Positions 1 to 10,361 are shown, numbered from the stretch's first letter. The stretch is 64,000 nucleotides of DNA from an uncultured Deefgea sp. (GCF_947072475.1 NZ_CAMTIA010000002.1:62001-126000); one strand, 5' to 3'. Notes: generated by a model not told the origin, from the letters alone. A program made the numbers and translations.

Positions 1-164
1 TTGACAGTGTGGATCCGGGACCCGCAGGCTTTAGTGGCAGCTTAATTGTGGCTGAGTTTGAATGCCTGACAGATGCCAAAACATGGGCGTCAGCTGATCC
101 ATATGTAACGAATGGAATTTTTACCGACGTGTCAGTGAAACCCTTCCGACATGTACTACCCTAA
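1..164 (+). CDS. YciI-family protein, C-terminal fragment (5' end outside window)
   Basis: Frame starting at base 3 reads [53 protein letters not shown]; typical YciI C-terminus. Confidence 0.75.
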   Translation, partial: DSVDPGPAGFSGSLIVAEFECLTDAKTWASADPYVTNGIFTDVSVKPFRHVLP

Positions 165-173
165 GAGTCTGGT

Positions 174-440
174 ATGATAAGCATTACCGAAGAAATCCGC
201 CTGCGTTTAGCTGTGCTAGAGCCCGAAAACCTTGATATTTTCGACGATAGTTCAGCGCATGCAGGACATGCCGGAGCCGCCAATGGCGGCGGTCATTTTG
301 AAGTGACCATCGTTTCACCTGTATTTGCGGGTAAGAAATCGCTACAGAGGCACCGTATGGTGTACCAGTATTTAGCTGACTTAATTCCAACACAAATACA
401 TGCACTCAGTATTCGAGCGTTAACGCCGGATGAATTTTAA
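174..440 (+). CDS. BolA family protein
   Basis: 88 aa ORF; SSAHAGHAG...GGGHFEVTIVSPVFAGKKSLQRHRMVYQYL matches BolA pattern. Confidence 0.88.
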   Translation: MISITEEIRLRLAVLEPENLDIFDDSSAHAGHAGAANGGGHFEVTIVSPVFAGKKSLQRHRMVYQYLADLIPTQIHALSIRALTPDEF

Positions 441-476
441 AATAGAATTAGCCGACTCATAGAGGAAACACTGCAC

Positions 477-1265
477 ATGTTTAAAGTAAACCGTTTGGTT
501 TTGGCAATTGCCGCAGCCACTCTAAGCACTAGCGTTTTTGCCGCGCCTGCCGGCACTTTAGCCACAGTGAATGGCGTTGCTATTCCAAACAGCAAAGCGG
601 AGCTATTCATTAAAGAATTAACCGCGCGTGGCCAAAAAGACACGCCAGAATTGCGTGCGCAAGTGAAAGATGAACTCATTAAAAATGAAGTAATCTATCA
701 AAATGCATTGAAAAAAGATCTGGCAAAAAACCCAGAAGTTCAAACGCAAATGGATATGATGAAACAGCGGATTTTGATCGGCGCTGATATTAATGCATTC
801 GTGAAAGCCAACCCAATCACAGACTCTGAATTACGCAAAGAATACGACAAAATTAAAGTCAATTTTGCTAGCAAAGAATTCAAAGCACGCCATATCTTGG
901 TACCCACTGAAGCCGAAGCCAATGCCATTGTTGCTGACTTGAAAAAAGGCAAAAAATTCGATGAATTGGCTAAAGCCAAATCAATCGACAAAGGCAGCGC
1001 AACCAATGGCGGCGATTTAGGCTGGGCTAACCCAAACAATTTCGTTAAAGAATTTGGTACGGCATTAGCGGCTTTGCCAAAAGGCAAAATGACTGACAAA
1101 CCTGTTAAAACCCAATTTGGTTACCACATCATCAAGCTGGATGATGTGCGTGAAGCCAAGGGCCCAAGCTTTGAAGAAGCCAAAGGCGAGTTGATGCAGC
1201 AAATGCAAGCACAACAAGTGCAAAACTATGTCAACGAATTGGTTAAAAAAGCCAAAGTCGATTAA
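477..1265 (+). CDS. Peptidylprolyl isomerase, PpiC/parvulin (SurA/PrsA-like), exported
   Basis: Signal peptide; KARHILVPTEAEANAIVADLKKGKKFDELAKAKSID...GGDLGW...FGYHIIKLDDVR parvulin motifs. Confidence 0.93.
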   Translation: MFKVNRLVLAIAAATLSTSVFAAPAGTLATVNGVAIPNSKAELFIKELTARGQKDTPELRAQVKDELIKNEVIYQNALKKDLAKNPEVQTQMDMMKQRILIGADINAFVKANPITDSELRKEYDKIKVNFASKEFKARHILVPTEAEANAIVADLKKGKKFDELAKAKSIDKGSATNGGDLGWANPNNFVKEFGTALAALPKGKMTDKPVKTQFGYHIIKLDDVREAKGPSFEEAKGELMQQMQAQQVQNYVNELVKKAKVD

Positions 1266-1280
1266 GCATTGAAAGGCAAA

Positions 1281-1309
1281 AAAAAACCGGATCAATGATC
1301 CGGTTTTTT
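1281..1309 (+). terminator. Rho-independent terminator after ppiC
   Basis: ACCGGATC-AAT-GATCCGGT followed by T-run. Confidence 0.85.
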
Positions 1310-1322
1310 ATTTATCGTGAAT

Positions 1323-1670
1323 TTATTTTTTAACTGGCGCACTGGCTTTCATTGGCATACTGGCTTTCATGGTTTTATCCATTTTAGCGGGTGCAGCAGG
1401 CGCGGCCATTTTGCCACCAACTGAAATCTCACCTTTGATTTTAGTGTAAGTGCCTTCTTTAATACCAGGCACTTTCATCACGTCTTCTGCTGCTTTAAAA
1501 GGCCCATTTTTAGTACGAAAATCAATAATGTCCTTGGCTTTACTCGGGCCAATTCCTGTTAATGCTTCCAATTGCGCTTGGTTTGCCGTATTTAAATCAA
1601 CCGCTGCCAAAGCCATGCTCATCAAAGCAAAACTAGCCAATACCGCAAGAATAAGTTTTTTCAGCATCAT
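1323..1670 (-). CDS. ComEA-like helix-hairpin-helix DNA-binding protein, exported
   Basis: Signal peptide then VDLNTANQAQLEALTGIGPSKAKDIIDFRTKNGPFKAAEDVMKVPGIKEGTYTKIKGEI. Confidence 0.9.
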   Translation of the reverse strand: MMLKKLILAVLASFALMSMALAAVDLNTANQAQLEALTGIGPSKAKDIIDFRTKNGPFKAAEDVMKVPGIKEGTYTKIKGEISVGGKMAAPAAPAKMDKTMKASMPMKASAPVKK

Positions 1671-1786
1671 CTAATCCCAATCAAGTTTAAAAAATACCAA
1701 CATTGCGTATCATGCGATACGTGTGGCAACTATAGCAGGCCATCTCAATAATTCCATATTTTGTCAGCCAGCAACAAGGAAACCGT

Positions 1787-2641
1787 ATGAAGGGCATCAC
1801 CTCGCAACACACCGTTGAGCATTATGAGAATTTCCCAGTGGGTTCTTTTTTGCTACCAAAGCAATATCGCCCGGCGGTGGCGGTGGTGTATCACGTGGCC
1901 CGTTATGCGGATGATCTGGCCGATGAAGGCCATGCCAGTGCCAGCGAGCGCCTCGCTGCGCTTGATGAATGCAGTGCAGAACTACAGCGAATTGAACGCG
2001 GCGAGACGGCGCTGACGGCACGATTTCAAGCGCTCGCCCCAGTCGCACAGCGCTACCGAATTCCATTACAACTGTTTGAAGACTTGTTTTGTGCTTTTCG
2101 CCAAGATGTGGTTAAAAATCGCTACCAAAATTTTGGTGAAGTCATCGATTACTGCCGCCGCTCAGCCAATCCAGTCGGGCGTATCTTGCTGCATATTTTT
2201 GATCAAACTGATGCACGCCAATTGGCTTTGTCTGACGGAATTTGTTCGGCACTGCAGCTGGTCAATTTTTGGCAAGACGTGGCCATTGATTGGCAAAAAG
2301 ATCGAGTTTATTTACCGCAAGACGACTTACTTCGCTTTGCCGTGACTGAGCAAGATTTAGCCAATGGCATTGCCACACCCGCCTTCAAACAATTAATGCA
2401 CTTTCAATGCGATCGGACTCGACGTATGCTGCGCGCCGGCTCACCGCTGGGCGTGCAATTACCGGGTCGAGTCGGCTTAGAAATTCGCACCATCGTCCTG
2501 GCCGCAGATCGGGTTTTAAGTAAAATACACACCGCACAATACGATGTATTTAATGCCCGACCCACCCTCAGCCGAGGCGATTGGCCGGCTATTTTATGGC
2601 AAGCGCTCAAGACCGGAATCACCAAAAAAACCGCCACATGA
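1787..2641 (+). CDS. hpnC: Squalene/phytoene synthase family, HpnC-like
   Basis: VEHYENFPVGSFLLPKQYRPAVAVVYHVARYADDLADEG; RSANPVGRILLHIF; NFWQDVAIDWQKDRVYLPQDDL. Confidence 0.88.
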   Translation: MKGITSQHTVEHYENFPVGSFLLPKQYRPAVAVVYHVARYADDLADEGHASASERLAALDECSAELQRIERGETALTARFQALAPVAQRYRIPLQLFEDLFCAFRQDVVKNRYQNFGEVIDYCRRSANPVGRILLHIFDQTDARQLALSDGICSALQLVNFWQDVAIDWQKDRVYLPQDDLLRFAVTEQDLANGIATPAFKQLMHFQCDRTRRMLRAGSPLGVQLPGRVGLEIRTIVLAADRVLSKIHTAQYDVFNARPTLSRGDWPAILWQALKTGITKKTAT

Positions 2642-3222
2642 AACAAAAAAATCAACGCGCCTTAATCCATTTATTGACTGCTCGCTCATGGCCCGCACGC
2701 ATTTCAGCCATCGTCATTCTGAGCATTGCCGCCTTCAGTTGGTGGAATGAACGCAGTGTTACGCCTGGCCAGCTGGCAAAAGGCAGCACCATCGAAGGCC
2801 AAGTGGTTGCGGTGGCCGACGGCGACACCATCACGCTACTGGATGCCAATCAGCAGCAATATAAATTACGTTTGGCCTATATCGATGCGCCCGAAAAGGC
2901 GATGCCTTTTGGTCAAGCCGCCAAAACGAATTTATCTGACTTGGTATTTAAGCAAAATATCAGCGCACACATTGATGATGTTGATCGCTACGGACGAGGT
3001 GTCGCCAGAATTAGTAAAAATCAACAAGATATTAATTTGGCACAAGTGAACTCAGGCTTTGCTTGGCACTACACGACCTACGCCAAAAAAGCTCAATCCG
3101 CAGCCGACTTTGCTGACTACGCCAACGCCCAGCAAGCAGCAAAATCCGCACGACTCGGTTTATGGCAAGACCCACAAGCAATGCCACCATGGGATTGGCG
3201 TAAAGCCAAGCGGAGTGAATGA
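2638..3222 (+). CDS. Thermonuclease (SNase-like) family protein, membrane-anchored/exported
   Basis: GQVVAVADGDTITLLDANQQQYKLRLAYIDAPEKAMPFGQAAKTNL; ATG overlaps the hpnC stop (ATGA). Confidence 0.9.
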   Translation: MKQKNQRALIHLLTARSWPARISAIVILSIAAFSWWNERSVTPGQLAKGSTIEGQVVAVADGDTITLLDANQQQYKLRLAYIDAPEKAMPFGQAAKTNLSDLVFKQNISAHIDDVDRYGRGVARISKNQQDINLAQVNSGFAWHYTTYAKKAQSAADFADYANAQQAAKSARLGLWQDPQAMPPWDWRKAKRSE

Positions 3223-3271
3223 GGTATTGCCAGCTAGCCAATATTAAATATTACATCTAGAGCAATACCCA
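3221..3271. repeat. IR51 copy 1 (51-bp imperfect palindrome)
   Basis: GAGGTATTGC...GCAATACCCA; same 51-bp spacing as 6 other copies. Confidence 0.75.
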
Positions 3272-3526
3272 TTGTGAAAAACACAATAATGACAATCACA
3301 CACGACATCAGTATCTTGCTGCATCACAGAGAAGGAAAACACCTGAGCAAGCGACAGCTCGCCGCTTTAAAACGTCCATACACAATGACAGTGACCGCTC
3401 AAATTTCGCAGCATTGTGAAATAACACCTGTAACGTCGTTGTCGCTCAGTTCAGCAAGGCCAAATCACTAAATATTTGGTAGAATTGCGCCAAATTTATC
3501 GTTGGTCCTCACCGCCTGGAATCAAA

Positions 3527-4660
3527 ATGTCTGTAGCTCGTATTACTTTCGCCGCTGTTTTTTCTGTGATGACCTGCATGGCCTATGCCGGTGAAGCGGA
3601 AGATCTGCAGCAACTCTTACGTGCACGACAATTTGCGCAAGCGGTAGAGCGTGCGGATAAGTTTCTCGCCAAAACCCCGAAAGACGCGCAAGTTCGATTT
3701 TTACGTGCCATTGCATTAACCGAAATGGGTCGCAACGAAGAAGCCATCAAGGCGTTTAATAAACTGTCTGAAGACTATCCACACCTGCCTGAGCCTTACA
3801 ATAATCTCGCAGTGCTATACGCCAATACCAAGCAATTTGACAAAGCCCGCACTGCATTGCAAATGGCGATTCAAACCAATCCAAGTTACGCCATCGCTCA
3901 TGAAAACATGGGTGATTTGTATGCCCGCCTCGCCTCGCAAGCATATGACAAAGCATTGCAAATCGAGAACAGCAATTCGCAGCTACAAACCAAACTCAAA
4001 TTAGTTGGCACCCTATTTAATCCAAATCAAGCCCCGGCAACGCGAGTCGCTGCGGCACAAACGACAACCATACCATTAGCAGCAAAAGTGCTGCCTGCGG
4101 CCAACAAACCCCAAGTGAGCGCGCCGACCAATATTGGCATTATTACGCCACAACCAACGCTACCTGCGATTGTGCCGACTAAAACCGCTACGCCAAAAGC
4201 AACAGCCACGGCACTGGCCAGCATCAGCCCAACAGTAGCGCCAAAGAGCACCCCAACTGCAACGCCAAAGAGCACACCAACGACAACACCCAAGGCAACC
4301 AGTACGCCTAACGCAGACAAAGAACAGCAACAGCAAGTCATTGCCAGCGTAGAAGACTGGGCCAATGCATGGAGCAAGCAAAACGTTGGCGCTTACGTCA
4401 ATAGCTACGCCAAAGCATTCAAAGCCCCAGGTGGACGTGCGGCGTGGGAGAAAGACCGTCAAAGCAAAATTGCCGGCCCCAAATCGATTGAGGTCAAAGT
4501 CAGTCGCGTCAAAGTCAGTATGCTTGACGAAAACAATGCCAAAGTCACACTACGTCAATCGTATAAATCAGATCGCTTGTCTAGCAACACCACCAAAACA
4601 CTCCTCATGCAAAAAAGTGGCAACCGTTGGTTGATTCTTGACGAACGGATTGGCGGATAA
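3527..4660 (+). CDS. TPR-repeat protein with Thr/Pro/Lys linker and Cds6-like (NTF2-like) C-terminal domain
   Basis: TPR helices after signal peptide; low-complexity TPK/STPT linker; C-terminal VEDWANAWSKQNVGAYVNSYAKAF... domain; start at internal ATG of the 3476 ORF. Confidence 0.8.
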   Translation: MSVARITFAAVFSVMTCMAYAGEAEDLQQLLRARQFAQAVERADKFLAKTPKDAQVRFLRAIALTEMGRNEEAIKAFNKLSEDYPHLPEPYNNLAVLYANTKQFDKARTALQMAIQTNPSYAIAHENMGDLYARLASQAYDKALQIENSNSQLQTKLKLVGTLFNPNQAPATRVAAAQTTTIPLAAKVLPAANKPQVSAPTNIGIITPQPTLPAIVPTKTATPKATATALASISPTVAPKSTPTATPKSTPTTTPKATSTPNADKEQQQQVIASVEDWANAWSKQNVGAYVNSYAKAFKAPGGRAAWEKDRQSKIAGPKSIEVKVSRVKVSMLDENNAKVTLRQSYKSDRLSSNTTKTLLMQKSGNRWLILDERIGG

Positions 4661-4668
4661 AAATCAGC

Positions 4669-5943
4669 ATGTTACGTTTATCTCCTTGGACCAAGCGTCT
4701 ATTGTGCTTGGCGGCATTACTTTGCTTAGCGCCTGCCGCCACGCCGCGCTTTTTTGAATTTAGTGATGCGCCGTTCGAGCTGAGCAGCGAAGCAAAAGGC
4801 GTGGCGCATACCGGTAGTCACGAAGAACGAATCATCGCCGCACTCGATGCCATTCGCAGTGGCAATATGGCCGATGCCCGCGCTACGGTCGACGCGCTGA
4901 TTGCCGAGCAACCCAATTATCGTCTGGCCCAATTATTACGTGCCGACCTTTACGCCATGCGCGTGATGCCGCTATCGACCATCGGCGGCGGCGTCGCTAG
5001 CGCACCGAGCAATGTGCTGGACGATTTACGCAAAGAAGCCTTGGTGCGAATCGCCCACCGCAATGACAAAATGGATGCTGATCGCTTACCGGCCAATATT
5101 GTCGCTTTTGCGCCGCAGCAAAAATTTGCCATTCTGATCGATGCCGCTACCTCTCGGCTGTATGTTTTTGCCAATGACAATGGACGCCCCAAACGCATCA
5201 AAGATCATTACGTCACCGTGGGCTTATTGGGCGTTGATAAAAAAGTTGAGGGCGACCAACGCTCGCCACTTGGCGTTTACTTCGTTACCAGCCACCTTCC
5301 TCGCGAACAGCTGGATAAAACCTATGGTTCACTGGCTGACTTATATGGTGTTGGTGCTTGGCCGATTTCTTACCCAAACGAGCTCGATCGCAGTCAAAGC
5401 CGCACCGGACACGGCATCTGGCTGCATGGCAGCCCAGCAGCCACGTATGCTCGAGCACCACAAGCCTCCAATGGCTGCGTCGTGCTGACTAACGAAGAAA
5501 TGCTCGATGTGGCCCAATACCTACAACCGGGCAATACGCCGGTGATCTCAGTGCCAGCTATCCAATGGGTGAGTGCGACGCAATGGCAGCAACAACACAA
5601 TGCCGGACTAGCCCTACTTGCGCAATGGAAAAACAGCTGGCAAGCACTCGACACCCCACAATATTTGAACTTCTATTCGACTGACTTTCGCAGTGGAGAA
5701 GGACAAAATCTCGCCATGTGGCGCGAACAAAAAACCGCAGTCAATACCGGAAAAACCTGGAGCAAAATTCAGCTCGAGGATGTCTCTATTTTTGCCGCAG
5801 GCCCTCAAGCCAGTCAAATGGTCGCAAGCTTTAATCAAGACTACCGCAGTAACAACTTAAACAATCGAATGAAAAAACGCGTGTATTGGCAGCAAGATGC
5901 CGCAGGCTGGAAAATCGTTTGGGAAGGCAACGCTCTAAATTAG
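4669..5943 (+). CDS. L,D-transpeptidase (YkuD/ErfK) family protein with Cds6-like C-terminal domain
   Basis: HGIWLHGSPAATYARAPQASNGCVVLTNEEM (HxxxxxxSxGCxxL-type YkuD motif). Confidence 0.9.
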   Translation: MLRLSPWTKRLLCLAALLCLAPAATPRFFEFSDAPFELSSEAKGVAHTGSHEERIIAALDAIRSGNMADARATVDALIAEQPNYRLAQLLRADLYAMRVMPLSTIGGGVASAPSNVLDDLRKEALVRIAHRNDKMDADRLPANIVAFAPQQKFAILIDAATSRLYVFANDNGRPKRIKDHYVTVGLLGVDKKVEGDQRSPLGVYFVTSHLPREQLDKTYGSLADLYGVGAWPISYPNELDRSQSRTGHGIWLHGSPAATYARAPQASNGCVVLTNEEMLDVAQYLQPGNTPVISVPAIQWVSATQWQQQHNAGLALLAQWKNSWQALDTPQYLNFYSTDFRSGEGQNLAMWREQKTAVNTGKTWSKIQLEDVSIFAAGPQASQMVASFNQDYRSNNLNNRMKKRVYWQQDAAGWKIVWEGNALN

Positions 5944-5959
5944 TAGTAAGCGCTCATTA

Positions 5960-6010
5960 AGGGTATTGCTTCAAAGCCCATACCCAAAATAGCTTACAGA
6001 TATATACCCA
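5960..6010. repeat. IR51 copy 2
   Basis: AGGGTATTGC...ATATATACCCA, 51 bp. Confidence 0.75.
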
Positions 6011-6012
6011 AT

Positions 6013-6043
6013 AAAAAACCCGCAATACATCGCGGGTTTTTTA
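6013..6043. terminator. Bidirectional terminator
   Basis: ACCCGC-aatacatc-GCGGGT flanked by A-run and T-run between convergent genes. Confidence 0.85.
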
Positions 6044-6060
6044 TTGGGTCACATAAAGAC

Positions 6061-6801
6061 TTACAAGGTCAAGCCACCGGTCACTTCAATCACTGCGCCA
6101 TTAATATAACTGGCCTCATCCGACGCTAAAAATGCGTAGACGTTAGCAATTTCAGCAGGCTGCGCCAAACGGCGCATAGGGACTTTTTCTTCCATCGCTT
6201 GAATGACTTTTTCTGGCATCGCATTCAAAATCGGCGTTGCCACAAAACCAGGGCAAATGGCATTGGCACGAATGCCTTTTTTACCGAGCTCTTTAGCCCA
6301 TGTTTTTACAAAGCCAATGACGCCAAATTTAGAAGCGGCATAATTGGTTTGGCCAAAATTACCGTAAATCCCCACCACTGACGATGCATTGAGAATCACG
6401 CCAGATTGTTGCTCAATCATGGTATCAACGACCGCTTTCGTGCAGTTGTAGACACCCTTTAAATTAATATCAATCACCCGATCAAACTGATCTTCAGTCA
6501 TCTTAAATAACTGCGCATCCATAACGATGCCCGCATTATTCACCAAGACGTCAATCCGCTGATACTTGTCCTTCACGGCAGCAACCATCGCAGCAATCGT
6601 ATCAGTTTTGGTGACATCGACCACAAAACCAACCGCATCAGCGCCGCTCGCAGTTAACGCGGCAACCACCGCGGCAACGCCAGCTTGATTGACATCACAC
6701 ACGACCACTTTTGCGCCTTCAGCGGCAAATTTAATCGCCGTAGCTTCGCCGATACCGCTCGCAGAGCCCGTGATGATCGCCACTTTATCTTTCAATCTCA
6801 T
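6061..6801 (-). CDS. SDR family oxidoreductase, FabG-like 3-oxoacyl-ACP reductase
   Basis: [29 protein letters not shown] motifs. Confidence 0.9.
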   Translation of the reverse strand: MRLKDKVAIITGSASGIGEATAIKFAAEGAKVVVCDVNQAGVAAVVAALTASGADAVGFVVDVTKTDTIAAMVAAVKDKYQRIDVLVNNAGIVMDAQLFKMTEDQFDRVIDINLKGVYNCTKAVVDTMIEQQSGVILNASSVVGIYGNFGQTNYAASKFGVIGFVKTWAKELGKKGIRANAICPGFVATPILNAMPEKVIQAMEEKVPMRRLAQPAEIANVYAFLASDEASYINGAVIEVTGGLTL

Positions 6802-6904
6802 AACATACCCCTACACGCTGTCAGATACCCATACGGGCTACATCTGCAGCATAGAACAAATGCTGCATCGCAACAACCGGTTTACGTCGATTGAATGTCT
6901 TGCG

Positions 6905-7204
6905 TCAGAGATCACTATCTTGAATTAAGGAACGACAGTCGACCACCCGCAAATCATTATCGCGGGCAAACGTCATAATAAATTCAAAGACCCGTGGATC
7001 GATTTTTTCTAATTGCTTATCAACCGCCACACAGCGCACATTGTTATGCACCATAGGTCGAACAAACGGGGCGTAAGACAGCTTTTGATCAACACCAAAA
7101 GTGGAGAGGATGCCTGAGAGACGCTCAGCCCAATCACTGGGGCGAAATTCACGCCCGTTGCTGGTAATGCCTTGAATAATGATTTCGTAGGGATTGCAGA
7201 TCAT
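6905..7204 (-). CDS. DUF3579-like conserved protein
   Basis: 99 aa; MICNPYEIIIQGITSNGREFRPSDWAERLSGILSTFG. Confidence 0.75.
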   Translation of the reverse strand: MICNPYEIIIQGITSNGREFRPSDWAERLSGILSTFGVDQKLSYAPFVRPMVHNNVRCVAVDKQLEKIDPRVFEFIMTFARDNDLRVVDCRSLIQDSDL

Positions 7205-7414
7205 GGGGCGGGTGCTTTATTTAATTCGAGAACTGACATCAGTATAACACTCCACTTAGAGTCCAGCGCATGAAAATGTAGCCCCCTTCTGAATAAGTAC
7301 ACAGCCAACAGATCCAGTAAATGACTTGCCTATATAGGGCAAAACATTGAATAATGTTCGTTTTTTCAGCCATTTGGTCACCCGCTTTAAGCGAATCGAC
7401 CAGGACAAAATCTG

Positions 7415-8329
7415 ATGCGCCACTACCTTAAGTTTAGCGATTTTACTTTAGAAGAATATCAATACTTATTTGAACGCACGGCAAAACTAAAAGCCCGTCT
7501 CAAATCAGGCGCACTCTACCAACCTTTACCGGGCAAGGTATTGGGGATGATTTTCGAAAAATCATCCACTCGTACCCGAGTCTCTTTTGAAGCCGGCATG
7601 TATCAGCTGGGTGGTCATGCGATGTTTTTACAATCAAAAGACACGCAACTCGGCCGTGGTGAACCCATCGAAGACGTCGCCAAAGTCATGAGCCGAATGG
7701 TGGATATCGTCATGGTTAGAACGTTCGAGCAAAGCATTATTGATCGCTTTGCCGAAAACTCACTGGTGCCGGTCATTAATGGCTTAACCAATGAATACCA
7801 TCCTTGCCAAATCATGGCCGATATCTTCACTTATATCGAACATCATGGCCCAATTGAAGGCAAAACGGTTTGTTGGATTGGTGACAGTAATAATATCAGC
7901 CGCACTTGGCTACAAGCGGCAAAAATCTTTAACTTCAAGCTCAATTTAGCCTGCCCACGCGGCTATGAAATGACCGTCCTTGACGGTGAAAGCTATAGCA
8001 CGATCAATTTCGAAACCTTTAATGATCCTTACTTAGCTGCGATTGGTGCTGACATTGTGACCACCGACGTATGTACGTCGATGGGTTATGAGCGCGAAAC
8101 ACTACAGCGTAAAAAAGATTTTATTAATTACAAAGTTTCCGAAAGCTTAATGCAGCAAGCCAAGCCCAACGCGCTATTTATGCATTGCTTACCAGCGCAT
8201 CGTGGCGAAGAAGTCGACCCCGAAGTGATTGATGGACCGCAATCGGTGGTTTGGCAAGAGGCAGAAAATCGCATGCATACCCAAAAAGCGGTGATTGAAT
8301 TCTTGCTACTGGGTCGTGTGGACGACTAA
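7415..8329 (+). CDS. argF: Ornithine carbamoyltransferase
   Basis: FEKSSTRTRVSFE, HPCQIMADI, FMHCLPAHRGEEV motifs. Confidence 0.97.
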   Translation: MRHYLKFSDFTLEEYQYLFERTAKLKARLKSGALYQPLPGKVLGMIFEKSSTRTRVSFEAGMYQLGGHAMFLQSKDTQLGRGEPIEDVAKVMSRMVDIVMVRTFEQSIIDRFAENSLVPVINGLTNEYHPCQIMADIFTYIEHHGPIEGKTVCWIGDSNNISRTWLQAAKIFNFKLNLACPRGYEMTVLDGESYSTINFETFNDPYLAAIGADIVTTDVCTSMGYERETLQRKKDFINYKVSESLMQQAKPNALFMHCLPAHRGEEVDPEVIDGPQSVVWQEAENRMHTQKAVIEFLLLGRVDD

Positions 8330-8953
8330 ATGCTAGGCATCACGGATCTTTGGGCGTATGTATTGGGGACGGTACTGATTATTTTAGTGCCTGGCCCCAA
8401 CTCACTGTTTGCACTGACCATGGCCAGCACCCGTGGTCGTAAGGCGGGCTTTGCGGCTGCAGCGGGCATTGTGGTGGGTGATTTAATTTTAATGCTGGCG
8501 GCCAGTTTAGGGGTTGCTTCTTTAATGAAGGCCAACCCGATTGCCTTTGATATCGTGCGTTATTTAGGCGCTGCTTATCTGACGTATATCGGTATACGCG
8601 CTTTATTTTTTAAGTCTCAGACAGATACCCCTGAGGCTAGTCGCCCTCAGCACTCGGCAAAAAAAGCCTTTCGCTCAGCGCTCGGTATTTCATTGGTGAA
8701 TGTCAAAGCGATTTTATTTTTTATGGCGTTTTTTCCGCAGTTCGTGAACCCCAACTACCCACACGTTTGGCATACTTTTGCCGCGCTCGGGCTCATCGTG
8801 CAATTGGTCAGCATCAGCTATTTGACCACTTTAATCTTGGTTGGCAGCAGCCTAGCACGCCGACTTTCAGCTAAAATCTGGCTGAAAACCGTATTGAATA
8901 AATTAGTAGGCACTTTGTTTGTCAGCTTTGGGCTGCGCTTGGCACTGAACTGA
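8330..8953 (+). CDS. LysE/RhtB family amino-acid exporter (LeuE-like)
   Basis: LVPGPNSLFALTMASTRGRKAGFAAAAGIVVGDLILM; starts immediately after the argF stop. Confidence 0.88.
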   Translation: MLGITDLWAYVLGTVLIILVPGPNSLFALTMASTRGRKAGFAAAAGIVVGDLILMLAASLGVASLMKANPIAFDIVRYLGAAYLTYIGIRALFFKSQTDTPEASRPQHSAKKAFRSALGISLVNVKAILFFMAFFPQFVNPNYPHVWHTFAALGLIVQLVSISYLTTLILVGSSLARRLSAKIWLKTVLNKLVGTLFVSFGLRLALN

Positions 8954-8996
8954 TTGAGCAATTATCTTTCTTGAACTAAAGACTAAGGCAATATGT

Positions 8997-10220
8997 ATGT
9001 CCGATATTAATAAAGTAGTTCTCGCTTATTCCGGCGGCCTTGATACTTCTGTGATTTTGAAATGGCTGCAAGACACTTATCAATGTGAAGTCGTCACCTT
9101 TACTGCCGATCTTGGCCAAGGTGAAGAGCTAGAACCTGCCCGCCAAAAAGCACTGCAATTTGGGATTAAGCCAGAAAATATTTTTATCGATGACTTACGC
9201 GAAGAATTCGTGCGTGACTTTGTTTTCCCAATGTTCCGTGCCAACACCGTGTACGAAGGCGAATACCTACTTGGCACTTCAATTGCCCGTCCATTGATCG
9301 CCAAACGCCAAATTGAAATCGCCAATCAAACCAACGCCGATGCGGTATCGCATGGCGCAACCGGCAAAGGCAATGATCAAGTTCGTTTCGAATTGGGTTA
9401 CTACGGCTTGAAACCCGACGTTAAAGTGATTGCGCCTTGGCGTGAATGGGATTTGTTGTCACGCGAAAAACTGCTGGCCTACGCAGAAAAACACCATATC
9501 CCAGTGGATATGAAGCACCAAAACGGCGGCGCGCCCTACTCAATGGATGCCAACCTATTACACATCAGCTTTGAGGGCCGTCACCTCGAAAACCCATCGG
9601 CTGAAGCAGAAGAAACCATGTGGCGCTGGAGTGTCAGTCCAGAAGCTGCGCCAGATGCTGCTGAATACCTCGATGTAGAGTTTGAAAAAGGCGACATCGT
9701 GGCACTCAATGGCGTGCGTATGTCACCAGCAACCGTACTAACCAAACTCAATGAACTCGGCGGCAAGCATGGCATTGGCCGTTTGGACTTGGTTGAAAAC
9801 CGCTACGTCGGTATGAAATCACGCGGTTGCTACGAAACACCCGGTGGCACCATCATTTTGAAAGCGCATCGCGCGATTGAATCGATCACGCTCGACCGTG
9901 AAGTGGCGCACTTGAAAGACGACTTAATGCCGCGTTATGCCAGCATGATTTACAACGGCTTCTGGTGGGCCCCAGAGCGTAAAGTATTGCAAACACTGAT
10001 CGATGCCACACAAACCACCGTCAACGGCTGGGTTCGCATCAAGCTCTATAAAGGCAATGTGATTGTGGTGAGTCGCGACTCAAAAACTAATTCGCTATTT
10101 GATATGAATATCGCGACTTTTGATGATGATGGCGGCGCTTATAATCAAGTCGATGCCGGCGGCTTTATTAAACTAAATGCCTTGCGGATGCGAATTGCGG
10201 GCCGTTTAAATCAAAAATAA
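8997..10220 (+). CDS. argG: Argininosuccinate synthase
   Basis: [31 protein letters not shown]. Confidence 0.98.
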   Translation: MSDINKVVLAYSGGLDTSVILKWLQDTYQCEVVTFTADLGQGEELEPARQKALQFGIKPENIFIDDLREEFVRDFVFPMFRANTVYEGEYLLGTSIARPLIAKRQIEIANQTNADAVSHGATGKGNDQVRFELGYYGLKPDVKVIAPWREWDLLSREKLLAYAEKHHIPVDMKHQNGGAPYSMDANLLHISFEGRHLENPSAEAEETMWRWSVSPEAAPDAAEYLDVEFEKGDIVALNGVRMSPATVLTKLNELGGKHGIGRLDLVENRYVGMKSRGCYETPGGTIILKAHRAIESITLDREVAHLKDDLMPRYASMIYNGFWWAPERKVLQTLIDATQTTVNGWVRIKLYKGNVIVVSRDSKTNSLFDMNIATFDDDGGAYNQVDAGGFIKLNALRMRIAGRLNQK

Positions 10221-10229
10221 GCTCGTCGC

Positions 10230-10265
10230 CTACACCGTGCTTTCTTTAAACAAAGCACGGCGTAG
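10230..10265 (+). terminator. Hairpin after argG, possible terminator
   Basis: CCGTGCTTT-ctttaaac-AAAGCACGG; weak T-tract. Confidence 0.5.
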
Positions 10266-10361
10266 ACGCAAAAAGTAGTACAACACAGCAACAAAATTAC
10301 TTATCGACTTAACGGCTCGGAATATTCTGAGCCGTTTGTATTCCTTTAACCGAGATCACAA

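Noticed and set aside
4027-4377. ORF 4027-4377 (-), Val/Gly-rich
   Set aside because: Antisense of the Thr/Pro/Lys linker in the TPR protein gene.
6786-6860. Possible eighth IR51 copy (CATACCCC...GATACCCATACGGG)
   Set aside because: Has ATACCC motifs but no GGTAT partner at the required 51-bp spacing.
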